From Rahnella woolbedingensis (GTDB lineage: Bacteria > Pseudomonadota > Gammaproteobacteria > Enterobacterales > Enterobacteriaceae): a DNA stretch of 64,000 nucleotides. Positions within the stretch are counted from its first letter, which is position 1, and the number at the start of each line of letters is the position of its first letter. Below are positions 44,631-53,704 of the stretch, piece by piece. Location: positions 159,615 through 223,614 of the forward strand of contig NZ_RAHH01000005.1 of NCBI RefSeq assembly GCF_003602095.1, in the 5' to 3' direction. The position numbers and the translations under genes were made by a program. The notes beneath the pieces were generated by a model. The model was not told where the DNA came from, did no database searches, and saw nothing but the letters and a program-made list of their open reading frames with translations.

Positions 44631-44662
44631 AAAGCACCCTGAATATTCCGGGTGCTTTTTTT
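44631..44662. terminator. Terminator of mltD
   Basis: AAAAAAGCACCC / GGGTGCTTTTTTT with a 9-nt loop. T-run on both strands, so it probably serves the convergent yafD gene as well. Confidence 0.9.
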
Positions 44663-44709
44663 ATGTCTGCATTTTTTGACCGCTGTTCTTTTGAACCGCA
44701 AAAAAAGCG

Positions 44710-45510
44710 CTACAGCGCCAGCGGTTTACTGGCCATAAATTCTACCCGCAGCGGGTTATGGTCAGAGGCGCGCGTTTCCATCACCGACGCACTCGTCACG
44801 CTCAGGTCGCGGTAGAAGATGAAGTCCAGCGGCCTGCCAAACGCCCGCTTGCGGTAGTCAGAAGGAAAACGCACTTCCTCCAGCTGGATATTCCCCGCAA
44901 AGCCATACAGCGCGTTAATACGCTGTTTGCTCCAGGCGTTGAAATCTCCCGCCATAATCACCGGCCCTTTGTGGTTGGCAATCTGCTCACCAATCGGGTC
45001 GAGTTGCTTGCTGTAGACATCGATACCGATACTGAAATTGACGGCATGAATGTTCACTACCATCAGCAAACGACCATCCAGAAGCGGATAGACGGTGACT
45101 AATGCCGATTTAGACAGCCTCAGAAGCGGCTCACGCTCACGCAGCGGGCAACAGTAAACCGGATGTGCCGCAGACAGTGTCATCACGCCAGAGGGGTGCT
45201 GAGGCAACATAAATGCCGGCACCTGATCGGCAGCCAGATAATTGGATGTCGCAAAACGGATCAGTTCCGGCGTTGTCTGCGCTTCCTGAAGTAGCACCAG
45301 TTGTGCATCTTTGCCGTAATCGCGCAGAACTGACAACCAGTCAGCCCGCTGCTGTTTAAAGATATTCCACACCATGACGCGCAAAATATTCGAATTGGGT
45401 AGCGCAGCACCCGGCGGCAAATCCGGCCCTAAATGTGCGAGGGCACCCGGAAAGATTTGCTCAGCGGGCTGACCTGCGACATACCTCATTGCATATGTTT
45501 TTTTCCGCAC
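44710..45510 (-). CDS. yafD: Endonuclease/exonuclease/phosphatase family protein YafD
   Basis: A 266-residue protein of the EEP superfamily, of undefined biological role. The N-terminus [20 protein letters not shown] matches E. coli YafD. EEP motifs are [12 protein letters not shown] near residue 74, [14 protein letters not shown] near 190, [11 protein letters not shown] near 225 and [12 protein letters not shown] near 244, covering the metal-binding Glu, Asp, Asn and His. Convergent with mltD. Confidence 0.92.
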   Translation of the reverse strand: MRKKTYAMRYVAGQPAEQIFPGALAHLGPDLPPGAALPNSNILRVMVWNIFKQQRADWLSVLRDYGKDAQLVLLQEAQTTPELIRFATSNYLAADQVPAFMLPQHPSGVMTLSAAHPVYCCPLREREPLLRLSKSALVTVYPLLDGRLLMVVNIHAVNFSIGIDVYSKQLDPIGEQIANHKGPVIMAGDFNAWSKQRINALYGFAGNIQLEEVRFPSDYRKRAFGRPLDFIFYRDLSVTSASVMETRASDHNPLRVEFMASKPLAL

Positions 45511-45649
45511 GCTAATCGCCTGTTACCCGTTATATCGTTGCTATATGAGAGAGATTCCCACAGCGAAAGTTCAGTATACGCCCGCAGGCGCTCAGGCCAA
45601 ATCTGTTTACATTGGTATACAACCCGGTCACATCTACAGGCTAGCACAA

Positions 45650-45680
45650 AAACGAAAACGGCCCGCCGAAGCGAGCCGTG
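45650..45680 (-). terminator. Terminator of the MFS transporter gene
   Basis: On the minus strand ACGGCTCGC / GCGGGCCGT with a TTCG-type loop is followed by TTTTCGTTTTT. It starts 21 bp after the transporter stop. Confidence 0.8.
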
Positions 45681-45700
45681 AAGAAAGTACAAACTGCAAA

Positions 45701-46876
45701 TCAGGCCATTGAGGGTTTCAGTTTCCGGTCCAGATGCCCGCTCAGACGGATAAGCAGCAGCGCACCGGCAACGATCACCGCACCAATCCACGGCGTTTGC
45801 GCCAGACCCATCGTGGACACCACCTGACCGCCAATCACTGATCCTAAAGCGATACCGACGTTAAAAGCCGCAATATTCAGACCGGAAGCCACATCTACCG
45901 CGTTCGGTGTCACTTCCTCGGCTTTCTGCACCACATAAACCTGCAATCCCGGTACGTTGCCGAAGGCGAAAACCCCCATCACCAGCAGCGTGATCAGCGC
46001 CGGAATTCCAAAGCCGGAGGTGAACTGGAAAATCAGCAACAGCGCGGCGAGTGCGGCAAAAATAATCGTCAGCGCTTTGACGGCACCGTGACGGTCAGCC
46101 AGTTTGCCGCCCCAGATATTACCAATTGCGACCGACACGCCGTACGCCAGCAGGATCCAGCTCACCATGCTGGCTGAAAAACCGGCCTGTTCCTGCATCA
46201 TCGGGGCAAGGAACGTGAAGGTGGTGAACACGCCGCCGTATCCCAGCGCAGTAATCGCGTAAATCAGCAACAGACGCGGATTCATCAGCACGTTGACCTG
46301 ATCGGCAATGCGCGCCGCCGGTTTGTTTTTAATGTTATTGGGCACCAGGACTGCGCTGGCGAGGATGGCGATAACACCAATCAGCGACACCGCGAGGAAG
46401 GTTTCGCGCCAGCCGAAATGCTGCCCGATGAATGTCCCGAGCGGCACGCCGGTGACCAGCGCAACGGTCAGACCACCAAACATCAGCGCAATCGCCGAAG
46501 CAGCTTTTTCTTTCGACACCAGACTGGTGGCGATGGTCGAGCCAATCGAGAAGAACACGCCATGCGCCAGACCGGTCAGCAGACGCGCCATCACCAGCGT
46601 GCTGTAATTCGGTGACTGCCACGCCAGCAGGTTGCCCAGCGTGAACAGCACCATCAGGCCAATCAGCAGCGCTTTACGCGGTACACGACCGGTCAGCGCG
46701 GTCAGAACCGGTGCACCAATCGCCACGCCGAGCGCGTAGATGGACACCAGCAAACCGGCTGACGGAACCGAAACGCCCAGCTGCTGCGCGATGGTCGGCA
46801 CCAGGCCGACGATAACAAACTCTGTTGTACCTATAGCGAACGCACTGATGGTCAGTGCTAATAGTGCAAGCGGCAT
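45701..46876 (-). CDS. MFS transporter, DHA1 (drug:H+ antiporter) family
   Basis: A 12-helix major-facilitator exporter of 391 residues. The N-terminus LLALTISAFAIGTTEFVIVG and the loop 2-3 motif TGRVPRKALLIGLMVLFTLG are typical of the AraJ/YdhP group. HGVFFSIGSTIATSLV near residue 105 and GGKLADRHGA near 255 are also typical. GGAG precedes the ATG. It diverges from a LysR gene with a 106-bp shared promoter region, an arrangement that suggests inducible export. Substrate unknown. Confidence 0.88.
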   Translation of the reverse strand: MPLALLALTISAFAIGTTEFVIVGLVPTIAQQLGVSVPSAGLLVSIYALGVAIGAPVLTALTGRVPRKALLIGLMVLFTLGNLLAWQSPNYSTLVMARLLTGLAHGVFFSIGSTIATSLVSKEKAASAIALMFGGLTVALVTGVPLGTFIGQHFGWRETFLAVSLIGVIAILASAVLVPNNIKNKPAARIADQVNVLMNPRLLLIYAITALGYGGVFTTFTFLAPMMQEQAGFSASMVSWILLAYGVSVAIGNIWGGKLADRHGAVKALTIIFAALAALLLIFQFTSGFGIPALITLLVMGVFAFGNVPGLQVYVVQKAEEVTPNAVDVASGLNIAAFNVGIALGSVIGGQVVSTMGLAQTPWIGAVIVAGALLLIRLSGHLDRKLKPSMA

Positions 46877-46982
46877 AACCTTTACTCCACATGAATATCG
46901 ATTTGATGGCGGCTATTATCGGCTTGTGCTTAAATGACAGAAATAACCAAAGTATCAATTGATTTATGCTGGAGTAACAACA

Positions 46983-47879
46983 ATGCGAGCCAGTTCTGAA
47001 GAGTTGATTACCTTTGTCACCGTGGTCGAAAGCGGCAGTTTCAGCCGTGCGGCTGAACAGCTGGGGCAGGATAATTCTGTGGTCAGCCGTACGCTGAAAC
47101 GCCTCGAGCAAAAGCTCGGCATCACCCTGCTCAACCGCACCACGCGCCAGATCAGCCTGACGCACGAGGGCGAGCGCTATTTCGTGCGGGTGCAGAAAAT
47201 CCTCCATGAAATGGCGGCAGCCGAAGATGATTTGCTGGAGAACCGGGACGATCCGCAGGGGATGTTACGCATCGACGCGGCAACGCCGGTCATTTTGCAT
47301 ATCATTTCGCCGCTGGTATCTGAATTTACGGAGCGCTTCCCGAAGATGTCGCTCGCCCTGTTTTCGTCAGAGAGCAACATCAATCTCATCGACCATAAAG
47401 TCGATGTGGCGATCCGCGTCGGGGAGCTTGAAGATTCCAGCCTGCGGGCACGCAAGCTGATGCTGAGCTATCGCAGCGTACTGGCGTCGCCGGATTACCT
47501 GAAAAAATGGGGAACTCCGCTAAGCGCCGATGATTTGCTCAAACACCGCTGCCTGGGCTTTAACGAGGTGATGGCGCTGAACAAATGGCCGCTGCTGTGC
47601 GCTGATGGCCAGCAACTGACGGTCACGCCGTTTATCAGTTCAGGAAGCGGTGAGACGCTGCGCAGGCTGTGTTTACAGGGCAACGGCATTGCCTGCCTGT
47701 CGGATTTCATGACTGATGAGGATGTTGCGCGGGGAGATTTGGTGAAACTGCTGGTGCCGGACATCATGCGTATCGCCATGCCGCTGCACGCGGTGTATTA
47801 CAGCGATCAGACCGTCAGTACGCGGATCCGGTGTTTTATCGATTTTCTGAGTGAGAAACTTGGGGCTGGAAGAACATAA
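46983..47879 (+). CDS. LysR-family regulator (YafC-like)
   Basis: A 298-residue LysR protein with the helix-turn-helix at about 5-62 ([38 protein letters not shown]) and the effector domain from ~90 ([20 protein letters not shown]). The ATG at 46983 with GGAG upstream is preferred over one eight codons earlier. In E. coli yafC occupies this neighbourhood next to dkgB and yafD, so orthology is plausible. Divergence from the MFS gene suggests that gene as its target. Confidence 0.85.
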   Translation: MRASSEELITFVTVVESGSFSRAAEQLGQDNSVVSRTLKRLEQKLGITLLNRTTRQISLTHEGERYFVRVQKILHEMAAAEDDLLENRDDPQGMLRIDAATPVILHIISPLVSEFTERFPKMSLALFSSESNINLIDHKVDVAIRVGELEDSSLRARKLMLSYRSVLASPDYLKKWGTPLSADDLLKHRCLGFNEVMALNKWPLLCADGQQLTVTPFISSGSGETLRRLCLQGNGIACLSDFMTDEDVARGDLVKLLVPDIMRIAMPLHAVYYSDQTVSTRIRCFIDFLSEKLGAGRT

Positions 47880-47917
47880 ATATTTGCTCCTCCCCGGCAA
47901 AGAGGAGGAGTTGAGCA

Positions 47918-48721
47918 TCAATCCCAGTCTGGTGCCAGACCTTCAGGGCTGACCAGACGGCCATTGCGTTCCAGCGCGGCGATCTGCTGCATATCTGCAT
48001 CGGTCAGCGCCAGTTGCTGCGCCAGCAGATTACTTTGCAGGTTTTCGCGTCGGGTCGATGAAGGGATCACCGCGTAGCCCAGCTGCAATGCCCAAGCCAG
48101 AACCACTTGCGCAGGCGTGGCGTTATGGCGGGCGGCAATCGCAATAATGGTCGCATCTTTCAGCGCGTCGCCGTAGGCCAGCGTCATGTAAGACGTTACG
48201 GCAATGCCGTTATGACGGGCAAAATCGACAACGGTCTGGTTTTGCAGGAACGGCGACAGTTCGATCTGATTGGTCGCAATCTGATCCGCGCCCACTGCAT
48301 CGATCGCTTCCTGCATCAGCGCGACGGTAAAGTTGGAAATACCGATTTCACGGGTCAGCCCCATTTTCTTCGCTTCGACGAGTGCGTGCATCGTTTCTGC
48401 CACGCTGACGGCCTGATTCGGTGACGGCCAATGGATCAGCGTCAGATCGACATAATCTGTTTTCAGTTTACGCAGGCTTTCTTTCAGGCTGTCGATCACT
48501 TTGTCAGCCGCCAGGTTTTCAATCCAGATTTTGGTGGTGATGTAGAGTTCTTCACGTGCGACGCCGCTTTCTGCCAGTGCGTCGCCGACGGCAGCTTCAT
48601 TGTCATAAATTTGTGCGGTATCAATGGCGCGATAGCCCAGTTCCACGGCGGTGGCGACAGACGCTTTGACGACGTCATCTTTCAGGCGGAAGGTCCCTAA
48701 ACCGAAGGCAGGAATGCTCAT
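47918..48721 (-). CDS. dkgB: 2,5-diketo-D-gluconate reductase B (aldo/keto reductase)
   Basis: An NADPH-dependent aldo/keto reductase of 267 residues with DkgB-like sequence: [16 protein letters not shown] at the start, [20 protein letters not shown] with catalytic Asp and Tyr, [23 protein letters not shown] with the catalytic His, and [15 protein letters not shown] for the cofactor phosphate. It ends [12 protein letters not shown]. Known activities include 2,5-diketogluconate and methylglyoxal reduction. In E. coli dkgB is next to tRNA-Asp (aspU); here the APE operon lies between them. Confidence 0.95.
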   Translation of the reverse strand: MSIPAFGLGTFRLKDDVVKASVATAVELGYRAIDTAQIYDNEAAVGDALAESGVAREELYITTKIWIENLAADKVIDSLKESLRKLKTDYVDLTLIHWPSPNQAVSVAETMHALVEAKKMGLTREIGISNFTVALMQEAIDAVGADQIATNQIELSPFLQNQTVVDFARHNGIAVTSYMTLAYGDALKDATIIAIAARHNATPAQVVLAWALQLGYAVIPSSTRRENLQSNLLAQQLALTDADMQQIAALERNGRLVSPEGLAPDWD

Positions 48722-48822
48722 AGTGTTCTCTCTTTTAATTTTTCAGGGTGATAAATCTTGGAGAGAGTATGAACTGCGCGTTCATGGATAAAAACGACCG
48801 CTTTGCCAGAAGACTTTTGATT

Positions 48823-49521
48823 TCAGCGCAATAATCCGCGGGAGGAAAACGCTGACCACTGCCGGGAAGCCTGCGCGATAAAATCGCCCGATGCCGCGTT
48901 AAAAGCATATTCTTCAGGTTCTGAAACACCCGCAGGCAGCGCCAGCGCACGCATCACAGATCCATCGGCTAAATACCACAGTTGAGTATCCGTGGCAGGT
49001 TCAGACGTAAAAGACTTTAAAGCCGGATTGAGACAGATCTTATCCATCTGCCATACGCTGCCACCCTGCTGTTTCAGCCAGGCCTCGCGCAGACACCACA
49101 GTTGCCAGAAAGCCATTTGCGGTTCGGCCTGTTCCATCAGCCACTGAAACTCGGTATCACTGAACGCTTCACGCGCCACGTCAAGATAATGCGCACGCGG
49201 GCGTATTTGCTCCACGTCACCTCCGGCTTCACCCGCCGCACATAACAGCAATTGCAGGTGATTTTTGCTGTGACTGAGAGAGAAATGCGGCAGGGAAGTA
49301 TCGGCAAAAAAGGGTTTTCCCTGCGCTGAAATCTGTAGTTCCGGCAACGTCTCGCAACCGCAGGAAACTGCCAGCGCTTCGGCCAGCAGCGCCCTGCCCG
49401 CGCGCCATTGCTGGCGGCGGGTGGGATTCATTCCGGCACTTTTGGCGATCATTTCTGCGGGCAAACGGGCCAGCGAAAAATTGTCATCCAGCGACGCCGT
49501 CATGAGACGTGCAGAGTTCAT
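48823..49521 (-). CDS. 4'-phosphopantetheinyl transferase of the APE cluster
   Basis: A Sfp-type enzyme of 232 residues that would attach phosphopantetheine to the two carrier proteins ApeE and ApeF. Motifs are ISAQGKPFFADTSLPHFSLS near residue 63, the metal-binding GGDVEQIRP near 100 and FWQLWCLREAWLKQQGGS near 138, where Arg replaces the usual Lys of WxxKEA. It is the last gene of the operon, 3 bp after apeR. Confidence 0.85.
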   Translation of the reverse strand: MNSARLMTASLDDNFSLARLPAEMIAKSAGMNPTRRQQWRAGRALLAEALAVSCGCETLPELQISAQGKPFFADTSLPHFSLSHSKNHLQLLLCAAGEAGGDVEQIRPRAHYLDVAREAFSDTEFQWLMEQAEPQMAFWQLWCLREAWLKQQGGSVWQMDKICLNPALKSFTSEPATDTQLWYLADGSVMRALALPAGVSEPEEYAFNAASGDFIAQASRQWSAFSSRGLLR

Positions 49522-49524
49522 CGT

Positions 49525-50754
49525 TTACGGCCAGCGGCGGAAAACTAAAGAGGTATTGATGCCACCGAACGCAAAGTTATTCGACTGAATAAATTCGGTC
49601 TGAATATGGCGCGATTCCCCCATGATGTAGTCGAGTTCGCCGCAAAGCGGATCCGGCTGCGTCAGGTTGATGGTCGGCACAAACCGGTCTTCACGCATCA
49701 TTTCCAGCGACATCCAGGCTTCCAGCGCACCACAAGCCCCGAGCGTATGGCCGAAGTAACTTTTCAGCGACGAGATCGGCGCCTGAATACCAAACACTGC
49801 GGCGGTGGCATGACTTTCCGCAATATCACCGCGATCTGTCGCCGTGCCATGCGCACTGATATAGCCGATTTCCGATGCAGGGATACCGGCATTTTTCAGC
49901 GCTTTTTCGATACAAATCTGCATTGTCGATTGCTGTGGCTGAGTGATATGCGCCGCGTCGCAGTTGGTGGCAAACCCGACAATTTCAGCGTAAATCTTCG
50001 CGCCACGTGCCTGTGCGTGGTCGAGCGATTCAAGAATAAGCGCCCCGGCCCCTTCGCCAATGACCAGACCGTCACGCTGTGTATCAAACGGACGCGGCGA
50101 CAGTTCGGGGTGATCATTCTGCTGGCTGGTGGCGAACAGCGTGTCGAAAACCGCCGCTTCTGACGGACAGAGCTCTTCCGCACCGCCCGCTACCATCACG
50201 GTCTGATAGCCGTGTCTGATGGCCTCATAGGCATAACCGATCGCCTGACTGCCGGAAGTACAGGCGCTGGAGGTCGGAATAACGCGCCCCTTCAGCCCGA
50301 AGAACAGACCGGCGTTCACTGCCGTGGTGTGCGGCATCATCTGCACGTAAGTCGTGCCGGTGATGTTATTGGTGTGTTTTTCGGTCAGCATGGTAGCGAA
50401 TTCGCTCACCGGACCGGTGCTGCCGGTCGATGAACCGAAGGCAATACCGGTTTCGCCGTCTGTCAGTACCGGATCATCGAGCAAACCGGCCTGTTCCAGC
50501 GCCAGTTCTACCGCGCGTGTCGAAAGCAGGGAAACGCGCCCCATTGAGCGGATGCGCTTGCGGGTATAGTGCGCAGGCAAAGTAAAATCATCCACCGGCG
50601 CACCCAGATGGGTGTTCAGCCCCTGATAAATCAGCCACTCATCCATGTGGCGGACGGCATTTTTACCCTGTTGCAGACGCGCAGAAACCGCGTCCCAGTG
50701 GTTGCCGAACGCGGTAACGCCTTTCATGCCGGTAATGACTACACGCTGGATCAT
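49525..50754 (-). CDS. apeR: Beta-ketoacyl-ACP synthase ApeR
   Basis: A FabF-like ketosynthase of 409 residues with an intact Cys-His-His triad: Cys165 in SSACTSGSQAIGYAYEA, His in ISAHGTATDRGD near 303 and His in LKSYFGHTLGACGALE near 338. The N-terminus VVITGMKGVTAFGNHWDAV and C-terminal NNFAFGGINTSLVFRR are typical. Studies of the Xenorhabdus APE system assign ApeR as a homodimeric initiating ketosynthase. It overlaps apeQ by 4 bp. Confidence 0.9.
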   Translation of the reverse strand: MIQRVVITGMKGVTAFGNHWDAVSARLQQGKNAVRHMDEWLIYQGLNTHLGAPVDDFTLPAHYTRKRIRSMGRVSLLSTRAVELALEQAGLLDDPVLTDGETGIAFGSSTGSTGPVSEFATMLTEKHTNNITGTTYVQMMPHTTAVNAGLFFGLKGRVIPTSSACTSGSQAIGYAYEAIRHGYQTVMVAGGAEELCPSEAAVFDTLFATSQQNDHPELSPRPFDTQRDGLVIGEGAGALILESLDHAQARGAKIYAEIVGFATNCDAAHITQPQQSTMQICIEKALKNAGIPASEIGYISAHGTATDRGDIAESHATAAVFGIQAPISSLKSYFGHTLGACGALEAWMSLEMMREDRFVPTINLTQPDPLCGELDYIMGESRHIQTEFIQSNNFAFGGINTSLVFRRWP

Positions 50755-51482
50755 ACCATGCCTCCGTTGATGGAGATCACCTGGCGGGTCACATAGCCCG
50801 CGATATCCGACATCAGATAGCTCGCCAGTCCGGCGACTTCTTCGGCACGCCCCATACGTTTAAGCGGGATCATGCTCATGGCGGCATCCAGCGCCGGTTG
50901 TTCCATGTCGAGCATACCGGTGTCGATCAGCCCCGGCGCAATGCAGTTGACGGTGATTTTACGTTTCGCCAGTTCCAGCGATAACGCCTTGCAGGCACCG
51001 ATAACTCCGGCTTTGGCCGCACTGTAATTGACCTGACCGCGGTTGCCCGTGATGCCGGAAACCGAAGACAGCGCGATAATCCGCCCGCCCTGACGCAGGC
51101 CGATCATCGGCATCACGCAGGGGTGTAAAACATTGTAGAAACTGTCGAGATTGGTATGGATCACGCCGTCCCAGTCTTCGTCAGTCAGTGCCGGAAAGGC
51201 CCCGTCGCGGGTGATCCCGGCGTTATTAATCACACCGTAATACGCGCCATGCGCTTCGATGTCGGCTTCAATCACTTCACGGCACTGCTGGCGGTTGCTG
51301 ATATCGAACTGCACAATGCGTCCGCTGCCGCCATTTTCCGTAATCTGTTGCAGGGTGTTTTCTGCCCCTGCTTTATCGCTGTGGTAGTGAATGACTACCA
51401 AAAAGCCTTCGTCCGCTAACTGGCTGGCAATCGCTTTGCCGATCCCCTTGCTGGCACCGGTCACTAATACCGAACGCGTCAT
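50751..51482 (-). CDS. apeQ: 3-ketoacyl-ACP reductase ApeQ (FabG-like)
   Basis: A short-chain dehydrogenase of 243 residues that reduces the ketoacyl chain with NADPH. The cofactor motif is VTGASKGIGKAIASQLADEG near residue 7, NNAGIT near 85 and the catalytic Ser/Tyr/Lys set SSVSGITGNRGQVNYSAAKA near 138-157. Ends ISINGGMV. Both boundaries overlap neighbours by 4 bp. Confidence 0.93.
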   Translation of the reverse strand: MTRSVLVTGASKGIGKAIASQLADEGFLVVIHYHSDKAGAENTLQQITENGGSGRIVQFDISNRQQCREVIEADIEAHGAYYGVINNAGITRDGAFPALTDEDWDGVIHTNLDSFYNVLHPCVMPMIGLRQGGRIIALSSVSGITGNRGQVNYSAAKAGVIGACKALSLELAKRKITVNCIAPGLIDTGMLDMEQPALDAAMSMIPLKRMGRAEEVAGLASYLMSDIAGYVTRQVISINGGMV

Positions 51483-51958
51483 TCCTGTTTCCCCTGTGTC
51501 AATTTAATAAGTTCATCCTTGTCTGGCTGGTACGTATTTAGCCGTCCCTGTGCAACCTGAAGGTTGTCTTGTTCTCGTTTAATGCAGATAACGCCTTCAA
51601 AGCTGGCGAGTTTTTCATCGCGCAATACCATAGCAACGCTTATCAGTAATTCACTGCCTGCAGCAAATTCCGGCACGCTGCATTTTATCGCCCTGCCGCC
51701 CAGCAGCATGCCGACCTGCGGCGATGCTCCGCCCTGCGCGCCGTGCCAGCCACTCCACACGCCAATGGTTTGCGCGATGAGTTCAATGGCGTACCACGCG
51801 GGCAACGCACCACGGGCATTAAGAAATGGTGCCAGCACGCTATTTTCTGATACCACGACGCGGCACAACGCCGTTTCTTCTGCCACGTCGATGACGTTTT
51901 CCAGCAACACCATCGGCGATTCATGCGGTAAATAATCTGCCGCGTTTAACGTCTTCAT
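51479..51958 (-). CDS. apeP: 3-hydroxyacyl-ACP dehydratase ApeP (hotdog fold)
   Basis: A FabZ-like hotdog-fold dehydratase of 159 residues (LNAADYLPHESPMVLLENVI near the start, containing the PHxxPM segment, and ARGALPAWYAIELIAQTIGV near residue 50 with the catalytic-helix Glu). In Xenorhabdus ApeP pairs with ApeI as a heterodimeric dehydratase creating each double bond of the polyene. It overlaps apeO and apeQ by 4 bp. Confidence 0.88.
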   Translation of the reverse strand: MKTLNAADYLPHESPMVLLENVIDVAEETALCRVVVSENSVLAPFLNARGALPAWYAIELIAQTIGVWSGWHGAQGGASPQVGMLLGGRAIKCSVPEFAAGSELLISVAMVLRDEKLASFEGVICIKREQDNLQVAQGRLNTYQPDKDELIKLTQGKQE

Positions 51959-53127
51959 GACGGTCTCCCGATAACCAGACTGGCGTTATTGCCGCCAAAG
52001 GCAAAGGAGTTGGATAAAATGACCGGTTTTCCTGCCATTTCGGTGGTCTCCACCAGACGGATATCCGGCAGGCTGCGGTCCCGCGGCGTAACGCTGAAAT
52101 CCTGTCGCGGCAATGCCATATTGTGCGTCAGGATAAGCCAGCTCAGCGCGGCTTCCGTCGCACCCGCCGCGCCCAGCGTATGACCGGTGAGATGTTTGGT
52201 AGAACTGCACGGCGTCCGGTTGCCAAACAGCCGGTGTATCACAGCCGCTTCTACCTGATCATTGAGCGGTGTAGCAGTGCCGTGCGCATTGATGTAGCCC
52301 ACATCGTCGGGGCGAAGACCGGCCTGCTCTAATGCCATATTGATAGCGCGTTCTGCCCCCAATCCTTCCGGATGTGGCGCAGACATATGCCAGGCATCCG
52401 ATGATTCACCGGCGCCAAGCAGGGCAATATCAGCCGGTTCGCGGGTCAGCAAAATCAGGGCTGATGCTTCACCGATATTAATCCCGTCGCGGTTTTGCCC
52501 GAACGGCGTGCAATGTCCGCGGGAATAAGATTCCAGGCTGTTAAAGCCGTTCACCGGCATCCGGCACAAACTGTCGGCACCACCGACCAGCGCGACATCA
52601 GCCAGCCCGGATTCAATCAGGCGCTTTCCGCTGATCATCGCTTTCGCGCTGGAAGAGCACGCTGTTGATAAAGTATAGGCGGGACCACTCAGATCCAGCA
52701 GTTGCGCCATAAACTGTGAAGGGTCGCCCAGTTCCTGCTGCTGATAATCATAGCCCGCAGGGAATTCGCCATGCTGCTGAAGATGGCGTACTGCATCCTC
52801 ACCTTCAGCAATACCAGACGTGCTGGTACCCATCACGATCGCCACACGATCTTTGCCATAGCGGGCGACAGCATTGTTCACCGGCACTTCAATTTGCGCC
52901 AGCGCAGCCATTAACAGCTGATTATTACGGCTGCGGTGTGCCGATAAAGCCGCCGGGATCGCAGGCAGTTCGCCGGTAACACTGCCGAGCCACACAGGCC
53001 GGTCCTCGGTCAGCCAGCCTTCCTGCACGGTCATACCCGGCGCCACGCCCGCCTTCAGGCTGGCGGCAATTTGCGCACTGTTGTTTCCCAGCGCGTTAAC
53101 CATGCCCACGGCCGAAAAGTAGATCAT
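51955..53127 (-). CDS. apeO: Beta-ketoacyl-ACP synthase ApeO
   Basis: An elongating ketosynthase of 390 residues. Cys157 is in STACSSSAKAMISG, with His in NAHGTATPLNDQ and in KHLTGHTLGAAGATE, and the C-terminal NSFAFGGNNASLVIGR. I prefer the ATG at 53127 (MIYFSAVGMVNALG), which has GGTGA 6 bp upstream, over an in-frame ATG at 53142 overlapping apeN. In the studied APE systems ApeO works as a heterodimer with the chain-length-factor-like ApeC. Confidence 0.9.
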   Translation of the reverse strand: MIYFSAVGMVNALGNNSAQIAASLKAGVAPGMTVQEGWLTEDRPVWLGSVTGELPAIPAALSAHRSRNNQLLMAALAQIEVPVNNAVARYGKDRVAIVMGTSTSGIAEGEDAVRHLQQHGEFPAGYDYQQQELGDPSQFMAQLLDLSGPAYTLSTACSSSAKAMISGKRLIESGLADVALVGGADSLCRMPVNGFNSLESYSRGHCTPFGQNRDGINIGEASALILLTREPADIALLGAGESSDAWHMSAPHPEGLGAERAINMALEQAGLRPDDVGYINAHGTATPLNDQVEAAVIHRLFGNRTPCSSTKHLTGHTLGAAGATEAALSWLILTHNMALPRQDFSVTPRDRSLPDIRLVETTEMAGKPVILSNSFAFGGNNASLVIGRPS

Positions 53128-53128
53128 G

Positions 53129-53704
53129 TTAGTCACCGACATTCTGGATAGTTATCTGGTAGTGAAACGCCATCTGAGTAATCGAAACGGGCTGACGCGA
53201 GCCGCCCTGCGCCACGTAATCAATTCGGGTAACGGCGTGCCCTTCGTTATCCAGTAATGTGCGGCGAAGCGGCTGCTCATCGAACGTCCAGCCCGCTGGC
53301 AGCAACGGTTGCCAGCTCTGAACCGGCCAGTAGCTCAACATAATATCGGCCAGAACCTGATTTGCTGGAGGTAAACCCTCAATTTTTATCGCCTGCTCAG
53401 TGTGGATCCCCGTTTGATCGTAGACCACTTTGAACAGACGGATCCCCAACGGGGACAATCCGGCCAGTTGCAGCGATTTGCCATCCGCATTGAGCAGCAC
53501 CAGCAATGACTGTTGTTTGCCATTGACGGTGGCCGTCAGCAACTGTTGCTGACTGACCGGTTTTTCCAGAATGGGTGCGGGGAGTTTCACCTGCACGCCG
53601 CGTTTCAGCCAGGCATGAGGCTCAGTCCCGGAAGGCGAATTTGTCGCACAGCCGCCAAGTATTAAGAGCAGAAGCGCCAGCACCGGCCACGTCATTCGGG
53701 TCAT
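53129..53704 (-). CDS. apeN: DUF3261 lipoprotein ApeN
   Basis: A lipoprotein of 191 residues. The signal peptide ends in the lipobox LLILGGC (Cys near residue 19), and a DUF3261 domain follows (LLVLLNADGKSLQLAGLSPL near 66, ADIMLSYWPVQSWQPLLPAG near 115). It probably takes part in moving the aryl polyene lipid to the outer membrane, together with ApeM and ApeL. The start overlaps apeM by 4 bp. Confidence 0.87.
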   Translation of the reverse strand: MTRMTWPVLALLLLILGGCATNSPSGTEPHAWLKRGVQVKLPAPILEKPVSQQQLLTATVNGKQQSLLVLLNADGKSLQLAGLSPLGIRLFKVVYDQTGIHTEQAIKIEGLPPANQVLADIMLSYWPVQSWQPLLPAGWTFDEQPLRRTLLDNEGHAVTRIDYVAQGGSRQPVSITQMAFHYQITIQNVGD